A program made the translations under genes and the position numbers. A stretch of 64,000 nucleotides of DNA. Origin: Rhizobium sp. BK602. Lineage in GTDB: Bacteria > Pseudomonadota > Alphaproteobacteria > Rhizobiales > Rhizobiaceae. The notes beneath the pieces were generated by a model, which saw only the letters and a program-made list of their open reading frames with translations, was not told where the DNA came from and made no database searches. Positions 25,119 to 34,900 of this stretch are shown here, piece after piece (positions within the stretch are counted from its first letter, which is position 1; each line of letters begins with the position of its first letter). The stretch covers positions 62,001 through 126,000 of the forward strand of contig NZ_JACIBC010000012.1 of NCBI RefSeq assembly GCF_014195095.1. Direction: 5' to 3'.

Positions 25119-27041
25119 ATGAACAGCAAGACCGTCGCCAACGTGCCGAGCGAAGACAAGATAGACGAAATTGCTCGCTTGCTCGACGGGGTCAATCTGA
25201 TCGTACACGGTCTGGACGGTATCATCAGCCATTGGACGGGTGGCTGCCATGCTCTTTATGGCTGGTCGCGCGAGGAAGCCATCGGACGAAGTGTGCACGA
25301 ACTTCTGTCGACTCGCTTTCCGAGACCGCTTGAGGAAATCCGCGACATCGTCCGGCGCGATGGCGCATGGGAAGGTGAGGTCGTGCATCGCGGAAAGGAC
25401 GGCCGCCCGCTTTTCGTTGCGACGCGCTGGGCGCTCGTCAATCCGGACGCTGGCGGCAAGGCGCTGATCATTCAGACGAACAATGATGTGAGCGACATGA
25501 AGAGAGCACAGGACGATCTGGCGGAGAGGGAGGCGCATCTGCGCTCGATTCTCGACACCGTTCCGGAGTCGATGGTCGTCATCGACGCCGCCGGGACGAT
25601 TTCGTCCTTCAGTGCCGCGGCGGAAAAGCTGTTCGGCTATACGGCCGCGGACGTGTGCGGCAAAAACGTGAGGGTGCTGATGCCGCCGCCCGATCGCGAT
25701 GCGCATGACGGCTATATTTCGCGTTACCTGACGACCGGCGAACGCCGCATCATCGGCTACGGGCGCGTGGTGACGGGACAACGCAAGGATGGCTCCCTGT
25801 TTCCCATGGAGCTTGCCGTCGGCGAGGCGATCACCAAGGGCGGGCGCATCTTCACCGGGTTCATCCGCGATCTCACCAGCCGGCACAAGATCGAGGAAGA
25901 GCTGCGGCAGGCGCAAAAGATGGAAGCGATCGGGCAGCTGACCGGCGGGCTGGCGCATGACTTCAACAATCTGCTCACGGTCATCAGCGGCAACCTCGAA
26001 ATGATCGAGAACAGGCTCCAGGACGAGAAGCTCCGTCCGCTGTTGCGCGAGGCGCAGGAGGCCGCCGAAGATGGCGCCAAGCTGACGGGGCAGCTGCTGG
26101 CCTTCGGGCGTCGGCAGCCGCTTAATCCGAAACTCGTCGATGTCGGCCAGCTCGTCGCGGGTTTTTCCGATCTTCTGCGGCGGACGCTGGGCGAGGCGAT
26201 CGAATTCCGTACGGTCGTTGCGGGTTCGGCGAACGAGGCGCTGGTCGATGCATCGCAATTGCAGAATGCGCTGCTGAACCTTGTTCTCAATGCGCGCGAT
26301 GCCATGGATCGCGGCGGAAAGCTCTCGATCGAGATTTCGCGGGTCCATCTCGATGTCGACTATGCGCAGATGTATCCGCAGGTCCGCACGGGTGACTTCG
26401 TCCTGATAGCAGTGACGGACACCGGCCACGGCATGTCGGCGGACACCAAGCAGCGCGCCTTCGAACCCTTCTTTACGACCAAGGGCGTTGGCGCCGGCAC
26501 CGGCCTCGGCCTGTCCATGGTCTATGGCTTCGCCAGGCAGTCCGGCGGCCATGTTCAGCTCTACAGCGAGATCGGGCAGGGGACGAGCGTGCGCATTTTC
26601 CTCCCCGCCGCACAAAGGGAAAACGCCAATGCCGGCGATCGGCCAAAAGGCCTTCCGGTCCAGCAGGCCATTCCGGGCGGCTCGGAGAAAATTCTCGTCG
26701 TCGAGGATGATCCGCGCGTGCGCCGCGTCGCCGTATCCCGGCTTGTCGACGCCGGCTATCAGGTGGTCGAAGCGGCCAACGGCAAGGACGCGCTCGCCCG
26801 GCTGGACGAAAACCCCGATATTGCCTTGCTGTTTACCGATATCGTCATGTCCGGAGGCATGGCGGGTGACGAACTCGCCAACACCGTCCGTGCAACGAGG
26901 CCGGACATCAAGATCCTCTTCACCTCAGGTTATGCGGAACCGACGATTGCCGGGAGAGAACTCGCTCAGTCCGGGACCTGGTTGAAAAAGCCCTATACGG
27001 CCCGCGAGCTGGCGGAGCGGCTTCGGGATCTTCTCGACTAG
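25119..27041 (+). CDS. Hybrid FixL-like oxygen-sensing histidine kinase (PAS-hemePAS-HisKA-HATPase-REC)
   Basis: This 640-aa soluble protein has an N-terminal PAS (about 20-125), a second PAS with the FixL heme signature (LMPPPDRDAHDGYI...GERRIIGYGRVVTG), HisKA with H280 (GGLAHDFNN), an ATPase domain, and a C-terminal receiver (about 525-640, LFTDIVMSGG). H196 corresponds to the heme-ligating His and R216 lies exactly 20 residues later, as in Bradyrhizobium FixL H200/R220. There are no membrane helices. The receiver fusion matches the hFixL type of R. etli and R. leguminosarum. It is expected to be active when heme is O2-free. Confidence 0.9.
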   Translation: MNSKTVANVPSEDKIDEIARLLDGVNLIVHGLDGIISHWTGGCHALYGWSREEAIGRSVHELLSTRFPRPLEEIRDIVRRDGAWEGEVVHRGKDGRPLFVATRWALVNPDAGGKALIIQTNNDVSDMKRAQDDLAEREAHLRSILDTVPESMVVIDAAGTISSFSAAAEKLFGYTAADVCGKNVRVLMPPPDRDAHDGYISRYLTTGERRIIGYGRVVTGQRKDGSLFPMELAVGEAITKGGRIFTGFIRDLTSRHKIEEELRQAQKMEAIGQLTGGLAHDFNNLLTVISGNLEMIENRLQDEKLRPLLREAQEAAEDGAKLTGQLLAFGRRQPLNPKLVDVGQLVAGFSDLLRRTLGEAIEFRTVVAGSANEALVDASQLQNALLNLVLNARDAMDRGGKLSIEISRVHLDVDYAQMYPQVRTGDFVLIAVTDTGHGMSADTKQRAFEPFFTTKGVGAGTGLGLSMVYGFARQSGGHVQLYSEIGQGTSVRIFLPAAQRENANAGDRPKGLPVQQAIPGGSEKILVVEDDPRVRRVAVSRLVDAGYQVVEAANGKDALARLDENPDIALLFTDIVMSGGMAGDELANTVRATRPDIKILFTSGYAEPTIAGRELAQSGTWLKKPYTARELAERLRDLLD

Positions 27042-27085
27042 GCGCCTTCGCCACAGGGAGCCAGAAAGCTCGCGACCGGAACCGG

Positions 27086-28432
27086 CTAGACGGCCGCGGA
27101 ATGCCGGGCCTTCTCCAGATGCAGATAGCTGTCGAACTGTGCCGCGATCGACCGGGCGAACAGATGACTTTCCGGCCGGATGGAGAAGCGGTCTCCCTCC
27201 GTGACGACATGCGGCGATGCCTGCGCGAGCAGGGCCGCCTCGCGCAGGATCGGTTCGGCGCTCTCGCCGAACATGTCGCACAGGGCAGCGGTGGAAAAGC
27301 CAAAATCGCACATCAGGCGCTCGATGACCCAGCCGCGCAGGCGATCATCCGCAGAGAGGGAAATACCGCGGACGACCGCGAGGCTGCCCGCTTCGATCAA
27401 TCGGCCATATAGGCCGGTCGAGGGCGTATTTTGCGCATAGCCCTGGCGAAACCGGCTGATCGACGAAGGGCCGAGACCGATGAGCGTTTCGCAATGATCG
27501 TCCGTATAGCCCTGAAAGTTTCTCGTCAGACGCCCTTCGCGCGCCGCGACCGCAAGGCTATCCGTCGGCAGGGCGAAGTGATCGATGCCGATCGGATGAT
27601 ACCCGGCTTGCCGGATAAGCGCTGCCGCGCTCTGCGCCTGTTCGAGCCGCGTCCCGGGGCCGGGCAGGGCGGCTTCATCGATCATCGTCTGATGCTTCTT
27701 GAACCATGGCACGTGGGCATAGCCGAAAATCGCAATGCGATCCGGCCGCGACGACAGCGACAGGTCGATGGTCCTGCCAAGCGTTGCCAGCGTCTGAAAT
27801 GGCAGGCCGTAGAGCAGGTCGATATTGACGGAGCCTACGCCCCGCGCGCGCAGTCCCTCGATGACGTGGCGTGTCGCCTCGAAGCCTTGCTCGCGGTTGA
27901 TGGCCTTCTGAACGTGGGGATCGAAGTCCTGGATACCCAGGCTTGCCCGCGTCGTTCCGACCCCGGCCAATGCATCCAGCCGCGCCTCGTCCATATCGTT
28001 CGGATCGATCTCGATGCTGACGCTTGCATCCGCTGCGATCGTGAAGGTGGCATGCAATTTTTGGAACAGGCTTTGCAGATCGTCGGGCCTGATCATGGTC
28101 GGCGAGCCCCCGCCGAGATGGATCGCACGCACGATACCTCGGCCCGCAAGGTGGCGGCCGAGCATGGCGATTTCCCGATGGAGCGTCGCCAGATAATCGG
28201 TGACGGGAGCATATCGCAGCGTCTGCTTCGTATGGCACGCGCAGAACCAGCATAGCCGGTCGCAGAAGGGGATATGCAGATAGAGAGAGATCGCCTCATC
28301 GGCGGCGATTGCATCGATCCAGCCGGCGACCGTCCCTGACGTGACCCCGTCATGGAAATGCGGTGCTGTCGGATAGCTCGTGTAGCGGGGAACCTTCGTG
28401 TCGATCAGGCGATGGTGGGGGACAGGTGTCAT
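27086..28432 (-). CDS. hemN: Oxygen-independent coproporphyrinogen III oxidase (radical SAM)
   Basis: This 448-aa enzyme starts at the ATG that overlaps the cydC stop by 4 nt. It carries the radical-SAM cysteines C57-x3-C61-x2-C64 (PFCDRLCWFCAC) and HLGGGSPTMI, followed by the HemN C-terminal domain. It makes protoporphyrinogen without O2, supporting heme supply for cytochrome bd under low oxygen. It is the last gene of cydD-cydC-hemN, so it should share the FixK box upstream of cydD. Confidence 0.92.
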   Translation of the reverse strand: MTPVPHHRLIDTKVPRYTSYPTAPHFHDGVTSGTVAGWIDAIAADEAISLYLHIPFCDRLCWFCACHTKQTLRYAPVTDYLATLHREIAMLGRHLAGRGIVRAIHLGGGSPTMIRPDDLQSLFQKLHATFTIAADASVSIEIDPNDMDEARLDALAGVGTTRASLGIQDFDPHVQKAINREQGFEATRHVIEGLRARGVGSVNIDLLYGLPFQTLATLGRTIDLSLSSRPDRIAIFGYAHVPWFKKHQTMIDEAALPGPGTRLEQAQSAAALIRQAGYHPIGIDHFALPTDSLAVAAREGRLTRNFQGYTDDHCETLIGLGPSSISRFRQGYAQNTPSTGLYGRLIEAGSLAVVRGISLSADDRLRGWVIERLMCDFGFSTAALCDMFGESAEPILREAALLAQASPHVVTEGDRFSIRPESHLFARSIAAQFDSYLHLEKARHSAAV

Positions 28433-30024
28433 GCTTGCAGGTCCAGGGTGGTGCTGTTGCGCAGCCGGATCGGGCGATGGGTGGAGATCACGACGATGCG
28501 GTCGCTCAGATGATCGGCAAGGCGGGTGAGAATCCGCTGGCCCTGCGCCGTATCGAGATGTTCGGTCGGCTCGTCGAGCAGCACGACCGGGCTGCGGGCG
28601 AGGAAGGCGCGTGCCAGATTGAGCCGCTGCGCCTCGCCAAGCGACAGCATGTCCTGCCTGATCCAGGCATCGAGGCCGCCGGCATCGCGGATACGCGCAT
28701 CGAGCTCGACGGCCGTCAGCGCCTGCCACAGCGCTTCGTCGCTGCCTTCGGGATCGAAAAGATTGTCTCGGACGGTGTCGTCGAGGATTGCCGCATCGTG
28801 GAGGACGAGGGTCGTCCCGGCGCGTCGCTGTCGTGCCGACAGGCTTGTGTCCGGTCCATCGAATATGTCTTCGCCGATCCAGCCCGCGATCTGCTTCAGG
28901 AGGCTCGATTTGCCGCAGCCGCTGGTGCCGGCCACAACCGTCGGAAATCCGGGTCTCAAGTGCAGCGCAATCGGCACATGGCCGATCGGCGCCCCCGATG
29001 GGGATATCCGCTGGAGGCACTCGTGCCACAGTTCGCGCGGCGTTTCTGCCTCCGGGCAAGCAGCCGGGGTTTCCGCATCCCGTTTCCACCGGGAGATTTC
29101 CGCCCAGGCCGCGTCCCGCCGCAGGGTGGCGACCAGAATCCGGGATGCTCCATTCATGGCTTCGCCAAGTGCAAGCCATGCAAATCCAAGCGCGATCGGC
29201 AGGAGCATCGTCTCGCCGCGATTACCGGCCAGCCAGGCGGCGGCGACAACGCTGACCCCGGCGATCGGGCCGGTGAGGGAGGCGAGCGCGTCGAAGCCCG
29301 ATTGCTGCCGACGCAAGGTAAGCACGAGGCCATCGGCCTTGGAAAAGGCGTCCATGGCCGAGCGACACTCATCGTCCCAAAGGCGTTCGGCGCGCAAGGA
29401 AACGGTGGAGGCCATGGCGGCGCCCAGTCGTTCGGCGCCGTCTCGCCGCAGCAACCGCGTCCGCTTCCAGACAACGGAGCCAGCCTTTGCCACTCTGCGG
29501 CCAGCCGCGGCGCCGATCAGCAGCGTGACGAGGATGGGCAGCAGCGACAGCGGTGCGACGGTGACGGAGCAAAGGAGAAGTATGGCAAGGCCCGCCGTCA
29601 CGGTCAGGAAGGGAAGGCGGGCGCGCAGGCGGGCATAATCGACATCGTCGACATCATCCAGATAATCGGCAAGGCGAGCCTCGTCGCCAAGCTGCCAGCC
29701 GGCTCGGCGAACAGCAGGCGCTGTCGCCATGGAGGCGAACAGATCCACCCGGCGGCGTGTCTGATCGCCAAGTGCTGCCTTGTGGCCGATCAGGCGTTCG
29801 CCATAGCGCGTTGCCGTGCGGCCGATGGCAAACAGGCGGATGAAGGCTGCGGGGACATGGAAATTGAAGGTGGCGGCCGCCGCCGTCAGGCCGGCCGTCG
29901 CCACGGCCCCCAGGAACCAGGCGGAGACACCTCCCAGCAGGATGCCGCAGCACAGCGCGCAACAGCTGAGCAGCGTAGCTTGCCGCCAGTATTTTCTGCT
30001 CGCAGAGAAGGGGTCGCCCGTCAT
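28429..30024 (-). CDS. cydC: CydC-type ABC exporter subunit (heterodimeric, needed for cytochrome bd)
   Basis: This 531-aa protein fuses about six membrane helices to an ATPase with Walker A AGTSGCGKSS, signature LSLGEAQRLN and Walker B VVLLDEPTEHLD. CydDC exports cysteine/glutathione and supports bd oxidase assembly. It overlaps cydD by 4 nt and hemN by 4 nt. It is slightly shorter than E. coli CydC (573 aa). Confidence 0.9.
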   Translation of the reverse strand: MTGDPFSASRKYWRQATLLSCCALCCGILLGGVSAWFLGAVATAGLTAAAATFNFHVPAAFIRLFAIGRTATRYGERLIGHKAALGDQTRRRVDLFASMATAPAVRRAGWQLGDEARLADYLDDVDDVDYARLRARLPFLTVTAGLAILLLCSVTVAPLSLLPILVTLLIGAAAGRRVAKAGSVVWKRTRLLRRDGAERLGAAMASTVSLRAERLWDDECRSAMDAFSKADGLVLTLRRQQSGFDALASLTGPIAGVSVVAAAWLAGNRGETMLLPIALGFAWLALGEAMNGASRILVATLRRDAAWAEISRWKRDAETPAACPEAETPRELWHECLQRISPSGAPIGHVPIALHLRPGFPTVVAGTSGCGKSSLLKQIAGWIGEDIFDGPDTSLSARQRRAGTTLVLHDAAILDDTVRDNLFDPEGSDEALWQALTAVELDARIRDAGGLDAWIRQDMLSLGEAQRLNLARAFLARSPVVLLDEPTEHLDTAQGQRILTRLADHLSDRIVVISTHRPIRLRNSTTLDLQA

Positions 30025-31625
30025 GCTGCCACCTCTGTTTCCTGGTTGCTTGTAAGGTCGATCGTGACCCTCGCAGCAGTGGCGAGCTCCCTGTCATGCG
30101 TGGCAACGACGACAAGTCGCGAGCGCGCCATGCTGAGAAGCGCCTGCCGAACGAGGGTGGATGTCGTTGCGTCGAGCTTGGCCGTCGGTTCGTCCGCGAC
30201 GATTGTGTGTCCCGATAGAATGGCACGGGCTATGGAGACGCGAAGCCGCTGACCGCCGGAAAGATTGCCGCCGCCGCGCGTCAATCGCGCATCGAGGCCG
30301 CCGGGCAGGAGTGTGTCGTCAAGCAATCCGACCGCGCTTGCGGCATCGAACAGTCTTGCCGATGATATGGGCGGCAGGTTCCGGCAGATCGCCTCGCGGA
30401 GGCTGCGTCCGCCGATGAAGCTGTCGGTCGAAATCCATGCGATGCTCCCGGAGATCGGCGGAATAGGGCTCTCCTCCCGTTCCAATCCGGCAAGCCGGCG
30501 CAGCAGGGTCGACTTGCCGCAGCCGCTGGGACCGACGATTGCGACGAGGCCGTGGTCGGGAAGCGGTGTGCGGGGCCGGTCAAGCGCGGCAATGGCCACC
30601 GCGTCGGGGACATCGACATTGAGCAGCCGGTCGAGCGCAGCGGCCGCCGCAAGACCTTCCGCCTTGGCATGATATTGTTCCGAGAAACGCCTGAAGGGCG
30701 CGAAATAATCCGGCGCGATCATCAGGATGAACAGGCTCTGCCAGAGCGCGAGATCGGAAAAGCCGGGGATCATCATCAATTTGAGATGCCCAAGGCCAAG
30801 GAAGACGGCGAGCAGGGCGATCGACAGCGACGCGAAGAAATCGATGATGCCGGCGTTGATGAAGGCAATGCCGAGAACGCCCATCGTCTCGCGCGCATAG
30901 GTCTCCAGCCGGGCGGCGAGCTTCTTTTCCTCCTCGGCAAGGGCATGATTGGCAAGAATGGTCGGCAGCGCGCGGATGCGATCGGCGAATTGTCCGGCAA
31001 GACGGCCGAAGGCGTGCTCCTGAATTGTAGCGCGCCGCCGGATGGCATCGCCGACCAAGGCGAAGAACAGGATCATGACCGGCGTCAGACAGATGACGAG
31101 GACCGCCGCCTGCCAGGAGACGAGCACGAGCATCGCGGCGGCCACCATCGGGCCGATCGCCATCATCATCGAGGCCATGCGATGACCGATGACGAGGGAT
31201 GCCACGGATTCAGGATAACGCTGCATGGCGACGATCAGCGTCCCGACCGGCAGCTGGTTCAACTGTCGCGGCGACATGGCGTTCAGCCGTGTTCTCGCGG
31301 CATCACGCAATCCGGTCGCGACTACGGTTTCGGCGGCTGCCTGCATCCTGTCGCCCAGCCATCCGATCATGGCGGAACAGATCAGAAAGCCGATCGCAAG
31401 GATTGCCAGCCCGGGATCGACCGGCTGGTCCATCACGAGGCGGCCAGCGACCAGGGCGGCCGTTGCCGAAAAGCCGAGCCGCAGCGCCAGGCGCGCGATC
31501 TGGATCGCAAACACCGCCCGCAAGCCGCTTCTTGCGGCGGCGCGCGCAAGCGCGAGCGCCTCGATCTTATCGATGTCGGCACGCGTGTATTCGGGACAGT
31601 GGGTCGATGGCTTGTCTTTGTTCAT
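30021..31625 (-). CDS. cydD: CydD-type ABC exporter subunit
   Basis: This protein of about 534 aa starts at ATG 31625, supported by an AAGAG ribosome site; an upstream TTG at 31673 would place the start inside the FixK box. It has membrane helices in the first 300 residues, Walker A GPSGCGKST, signature NLSGGQRLR and TIVADEPTAKLD as Walker B. It pairs with CydC. It is divergent from cydA with about 100 bp between them. Confidence 0.9.
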   Translation of the reverse strand: MNKDKPSTHCPEYTRADIDKIEALALARAAARSGLRAVFAIQIARLALRLGFSATAALVAGRLVMDQPVDPGLAILAIGFLICSAMIGWLGDRMQAAAETVVATGLRDAARTRLNAMSPRQLNQLPVGTLIVAMQRYPESVASLVIGHRMASMMMAIGPMVAAAMLVLVSWQAAVLVICLTPVMILFFALVGDAIRRRATIQEHAFGRLAGQFADRIRALPTILANHALAEEEKKLAARLETYARETMGVLGIAFINAGIIDFFASLSIALLAVFLGLGHLKLMMIPGFSDLALWQSLFILMIAPDYFAPFRRFSEQYHAKAEGLAAAAALDRLLNVDVPDAVAIAALDRPRTPLPDHGLVAIVGPSGCGKSTLLRRLAGLEREESPIPPISGSIAWISTDSFIGGRSLREAICRNLPPISSARLFDAASAVGLLDDTLLPGGLDARLTRGGGNLSGGQRLRVSIARAILSGHTIVADEPTAKLDATTSTLVRQALLSMARSRLVVVATHDRELATAARVTIDLTSNQETEVAA

Positions 31626-31659
31626 GCCGCTCTTTTGGCATCGATCGAGCGGGCGGAGG

Positions 31660-31673
31660 TTGATCTGGATCAA
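31660..31673. promoter_or_regulatory. Perfect FixK/FNR box between cydD and cydA
   Basis: TTGATCTGGATCAA is an exact TTGAT-N4-ATCAA palindrome. It lies 34 bp before cydD and 53 bp before cydA, so one dimer could control both operons. The regulator encoded at 24350 has the matching recognition helix. Such close spacing to both starts leaves open whether it activates both or represses one. Confidence 0.85.
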
Positions 31674-31726
31674 CTCACGGACGCATCGCTCGCGCTAACA
31701 GAGGTCGACCAAGAAAGGATCAATCC

Positions 31727-33310
31727 ATGTTCGACCCACTCCTTGTCGACCTGTCCCGGCTTCAGTTCGCGCTGACGGCGCTCTACCACTTCCTCTTCGT
31801 GCCGCTGACGCTCGGCCTATCGATCATGATCGCGATGATGGAGACCGTCTATGTCATGACGCGGCGAACCATCTGGCGCGACATGACGAAATTCTGGGGC
31901 GTGCTCTTCGGCATCAACTTTGCGCTCGGCGTTGCGACGGGCATTACCATGGAGTTCCAGTTCGGCATGAACTGGGCCTATTATTCCCATTATGTCGGCG
32001 ACGTCTTCGGCGCCCCGCTGGCGATCGAAGGCCTGATGGCCTTCTTTCTCGAGGCGACCTTTGTGGGCCTGTTCTTCTTCGGCTGGGATCGCCTGTCATC
32101 ACGCGCCCATATGACCGTCACCTGGCTGATGGCGCTGGGAACGAACTTCTCCGCGCTCTGGATTCTGATCGCCAATGGCTGGATGCAGAACCCGGTGGGC
32201 TCGGCCTTCAATCCCGACACGATGCGCATGGAAGTGACCGATTTCATGGCGGTCCTGTTCAATCCCGTCGCGCAGGCGAAGTTCGTCCACACCGTTTCGG
32301 CCGGTTATGTCTGCGGCGCGGTTTTCGTTCTTGGCGTTTCCGCCTGGTACATGCTTCGCAATCGGCATGTCGCGCTTGCAAAGCGCTCCTTCGTGATTGC
32401 CGCGGCCTTCGGCGTCGCCTCGTCGCTTTCGGTGATCGTGCTGGGCGACGAAAGCGGCTACGCCTTGACCGATAACCAGAAGATGAAGCTCGCCGCCATC
32501 GAAGCCATGTGGGAAACCGAGCCCGCACCGGCATCCTTCACCGCGTTCGGTATTCCAAGTCTTGCCGATCGTGAGACCCATTATGCCGTCCATATCCCCT
32601 GGATCATGGGCCTCATCGGCACCCGGTCGATAGACAAGGAAATTCCCGGCATCGACCAGCTGGTGGCGAAGGCGGAAGAGCGCGTGCGCAATGGCCTGGG
32701 CGCCTATGATGCGCTGGAGACGCTGAAGGTGAATCCGGGTGATGCAACGGCGCGTGCGACGTTTGAGGCGAAGTCCCAGGATCTCGGCTATGCCCTGCTT
32801 CTGAAACAATATGTCGAAGATCCGCGTACGGCGAACGATCAGCAGATCAAGGATGCTGCGTGGTCGTCGGTGCCGCAGGTTCCCTGGCTCTTCTTTTCCT
32901 TCCGCATCATGGTCGCCTGCGGCTTTGCGCTCCTCGTCCTCTTCGTGACCTCGCTCTGGTACACGATGCGGGAACAGGGCGCCCCGCGCTGGCTGTTCAG
33001 CCTGGCGGTGCTTGCGATGCCCTTGCCGTGGATCGCGATCGAGCTCGGATGGTTCGTTGCCGAATTCGGCCGCCAGCCCTGGATCATCGATGGCGTGCTG
33101 CCGACCTTCCTGGCGACCTCGGAACTCGGCATCTACAACCTCATCCTCAGTATCGCGGGCTTCACCCTCGTCTATGGCGTGCTTGCCGTTATCGAAGTCC
33201 GGCTGATGCTGGCCGCTATCCGCAAGGGGCCTGATATCGCCGACATGATCACGGGCAAGCCTTCGGTTCCGCTCAGGGAAGCGAAGCCGTCGATGCAGCC
33301 GGGCGAATAG
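31727..33310 (+). CDS. cydA: Cytochrome bd ubiquinol oxidase subunit I
   Basis: This 527-aa membrane protein begins MFDPLLVDLSRLQFALTALY, and H21 lies where the heme b595 ligand is found. The quinol-binding GRQPW block (FGRQPWIIDG) and the AKFVHTVSAGYV histidine are present. Its length matches the long Q-loop form of E. coli CydA. The enzyme oxidises quinol and reduces O2 with high affinity. It heads cydABX. Confidence 0.96.
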   Translation: MFDPLLVDLSRLQFALTALYHFLFVPLTLGLSIMIAMMETVYVMTRRTIWRDMTKFWGVLFGINFALGVATGITMEFQFGMNWAYYSHYVGDVFGAPLAIEGLMAFFLEATFVGLFFFGWDRLSSRAHMTVTWLMALGTNFSALWILIANGWMQNPVGSAFNPDTMRMEVTDFMAVLFNPVAQAKFVHTVSAGYVCGAVFVLGVSAWYMLRNRHVALAKRSFVIAAAFGVASSLSVIVLGDESGYALTDNQKMKLAAIEAMWETEPAPASFTAFGIPSLADRETHYAVHIPWIMGLIGTRSIDKEIPGIDQLVAKAEERVRNGLGAYDALETLKVNPGDATARATFEAKSQDLGYALLLKQYVEDPRTANDQQIKDAAWSSVPQVPWLFFSFRIMVACGFALLVLFVTSLWYTMREQGAPRWLFSLAVLAMPLPWIAIELGWFVAEFGRQPWIIDGVLPTFLATSELGIYNLILSIAGFTLVYGVLAVIEVRLMLAAIRKGPDIADMITGKPSVPLREAKPSMQPGE

Positions 33311-33335
33311 CCTCCTCTCCGAAAGGACCAAGTCA

Positions 33336-34490
33336 ATGATCGAATTTCTCCTCAGCTATGAAACGCTGCGCGTCACCTGGTGGATCCTGCTCGGCGTGTT
33401 GCTCATCGGATTTGCCGTCATGGACGGCTTCGACATGGGCGTGGGGGCGCTGTTGCCCTTCGTCGCAAGGACGGATCTGGAGCGCCGCGTCGCCATCAAC
33501 ACGGTAGGGCCGGTCTGGGAAGGCAACCAGGTCTGGTTCATCCTGGGCGGCGGCGCTATTTTCGCGGCATGGCCCGCGCTCTATGCGCTGAGCTTTTCGG
33601 GCTTCTATCTTGCGATGTTCCTGGTGCTGCTGGCCCTCATCCTGCGGCCCGTCGCCTTCAAATATCGCTCGAAGCGGCCGGAGAAAGCCTGGCGTACCCG
33701 CTGGGACTGGGCGCTGTTCGTCGGGGGTGCCGTTCCCTCGCTGATCTTCGGCGTTGCCGTCGGCAACGCGCTGCAGGGCGTACCCTTCCATCTGACCTCG
33801 GACTTGCGTCCGATCTACGAAGGCACGCTTCTCGGGTTGCTCAATCCGCTCGCGCTCTATTGTGGTATGGTTTCCCTGTCGATGCTCGTCATGCATGGCG
33901 CGGCCTGGCTCGCCTTCAAGGCCGAAGGGACCGTCGCGGAGCGTGCGAAGGCGATCGGGTCCAAGGCGGGGATCGTCGCCGGCCTGCTGTTTGCCGGCGG
34001 CGGCGCGCTGGTCTGGCTCGGCCTGCTCGGCGGCTATCGCGTCACCTCGGCCATCAAATGGGACGGTCCGTCAAACCCGCTTCTGAAAAGCGTCGAGCAT
34101 GATGGTGGCGCCTGGCTTGCCAATTTCGCGGCCCACCCCGTCCTCTGGCTCGTACCCGCCATCGGCATCATCGGTCCCTTCTTCGTGGCATTGGGCTTCC
34201 GCACGCGCCGCGAAGGCCTGACCTTCATCGCATCGAAGCTCTCGGTGGCGATGATCATCGCGACGGTCGGTCTCGCGATGTTCCCGGTCATCCTGCCGTC
34301 GAGCACCAATCCCGGCCACTCGTTGACCGTCTTCGATGCATCGTCCAGCCGCGCGACATTGCGCAACATGCTTCTGGCGACGGCCATCTTCATGCCGATC
34401 ATCCTTGTCTACACCGCCTGGGTCTACCGTGTCCTGTGGGGCAAGGTGAGCGAGAAGAGCGTCGAACAGGCCGGTCATTCGGCATATTGA
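33336..34490 (+). CDS. cydB: Cytochrome bd ubiquinol oxidase subunit II
   Basis: This 384-aa membrane protein has the family opening FLLSYETLRVTWWILLGVLL and DGFDMGVGALLPF, followed by about eight or nine helices. It sits 25 bp after cydA behind GAAAGGA and is the structural partner of CydA. Confidence 0.96.
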   Translation: MIEFLLSYETLRVTWWILLGVLLIGFAVMDGFDMGVGALLPFVARTDLERRVAINTVGPVWEGNQVWFILGGGAIFAAWPALYALSFSGFYLAMFLVLLALILRPVAFKYRSKRPEKAWRTRWDWALFVGGAVPSLIFGVAVGNALQGVPFHLTSDLRPIYEGTLLGLLNPLALYCGMVSLSMLVMHGAAWLAFKAEGTVAERAKAIGSKAGIVAGLLFAGGGALVWLGLLGGYRVTSAIKWDGPSNPLLKSVEHDGGAWLANFAAHPVLWLVPAIGIIGPFFVALGFRTRREGLTFIASKLSVAMIIATVGLAMFPVILPSSTNPGHSLTVFDASSSRATLRNMLLATAIFMPIILVYTAWVYRVLWGKVSEKSVEQAGHSAY

Positions 34491-34510
34491 GCAAGAATAG
34501 GAGAGAGAAT

Positions 34511-34642
34511 ATGTGGTATTTCGCTTGGGTTCTGGGATTGGGTCTGGCGGCCTCGGTCGGTATTCTCAACGCACTTTGGTACGAGCTGCGCGTTCTGCGC
34601 GAGGAGCCGGATGGCGGAAGCGTATCGCTGCCCACGCCCTGA
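34511..34642 (+). CDS. cydX: Cytochrome bd small subunit CydX
   Basis: This 43-aa single-helix protein starts at ATG 34511 behind GAGAGAGA. It opens MWYFAWVLGLGLAASVGILN, matching the CydX/YbgT family pattern MWYF-W-LG, and has a charged tail. It follows cydB by 20 bp and would stabilise the heme site of the oxidase. Confidence 0.92.
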   Translation: MWYFAWVLGLGLAASVGILNALWYELRVLREEPDGGSVSLPTP

Positions 34643-34900
34643 TACGGTCAGGAATCATCGGAAGGAACCGGGATCGGTTCGGCGGCCGGCCATCGGGTAT
34701 GATGAATGCCCTATGGCCGGAGCCTGCGCGTCAGAACGGCTCACCGTCATCGAGCCTGGCATCGCAGCATCCCCCTTTTATCCCCCCACAGGAGGCTATC
34801 CATCGCAATTTAACGGTTGTACCAATTTTGATCATTGTGTCGGAGCGCATGTTTGCTCATCACTTGGTTTTCGCCTCCACCGAAATACTAAGGCCGATGC

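Noticed and set aside
28363..30252. 629-codon plus-strand open frame
   Set aside because: It is antisense to cydC and the end of cydD, both with intact ATPase motifs.
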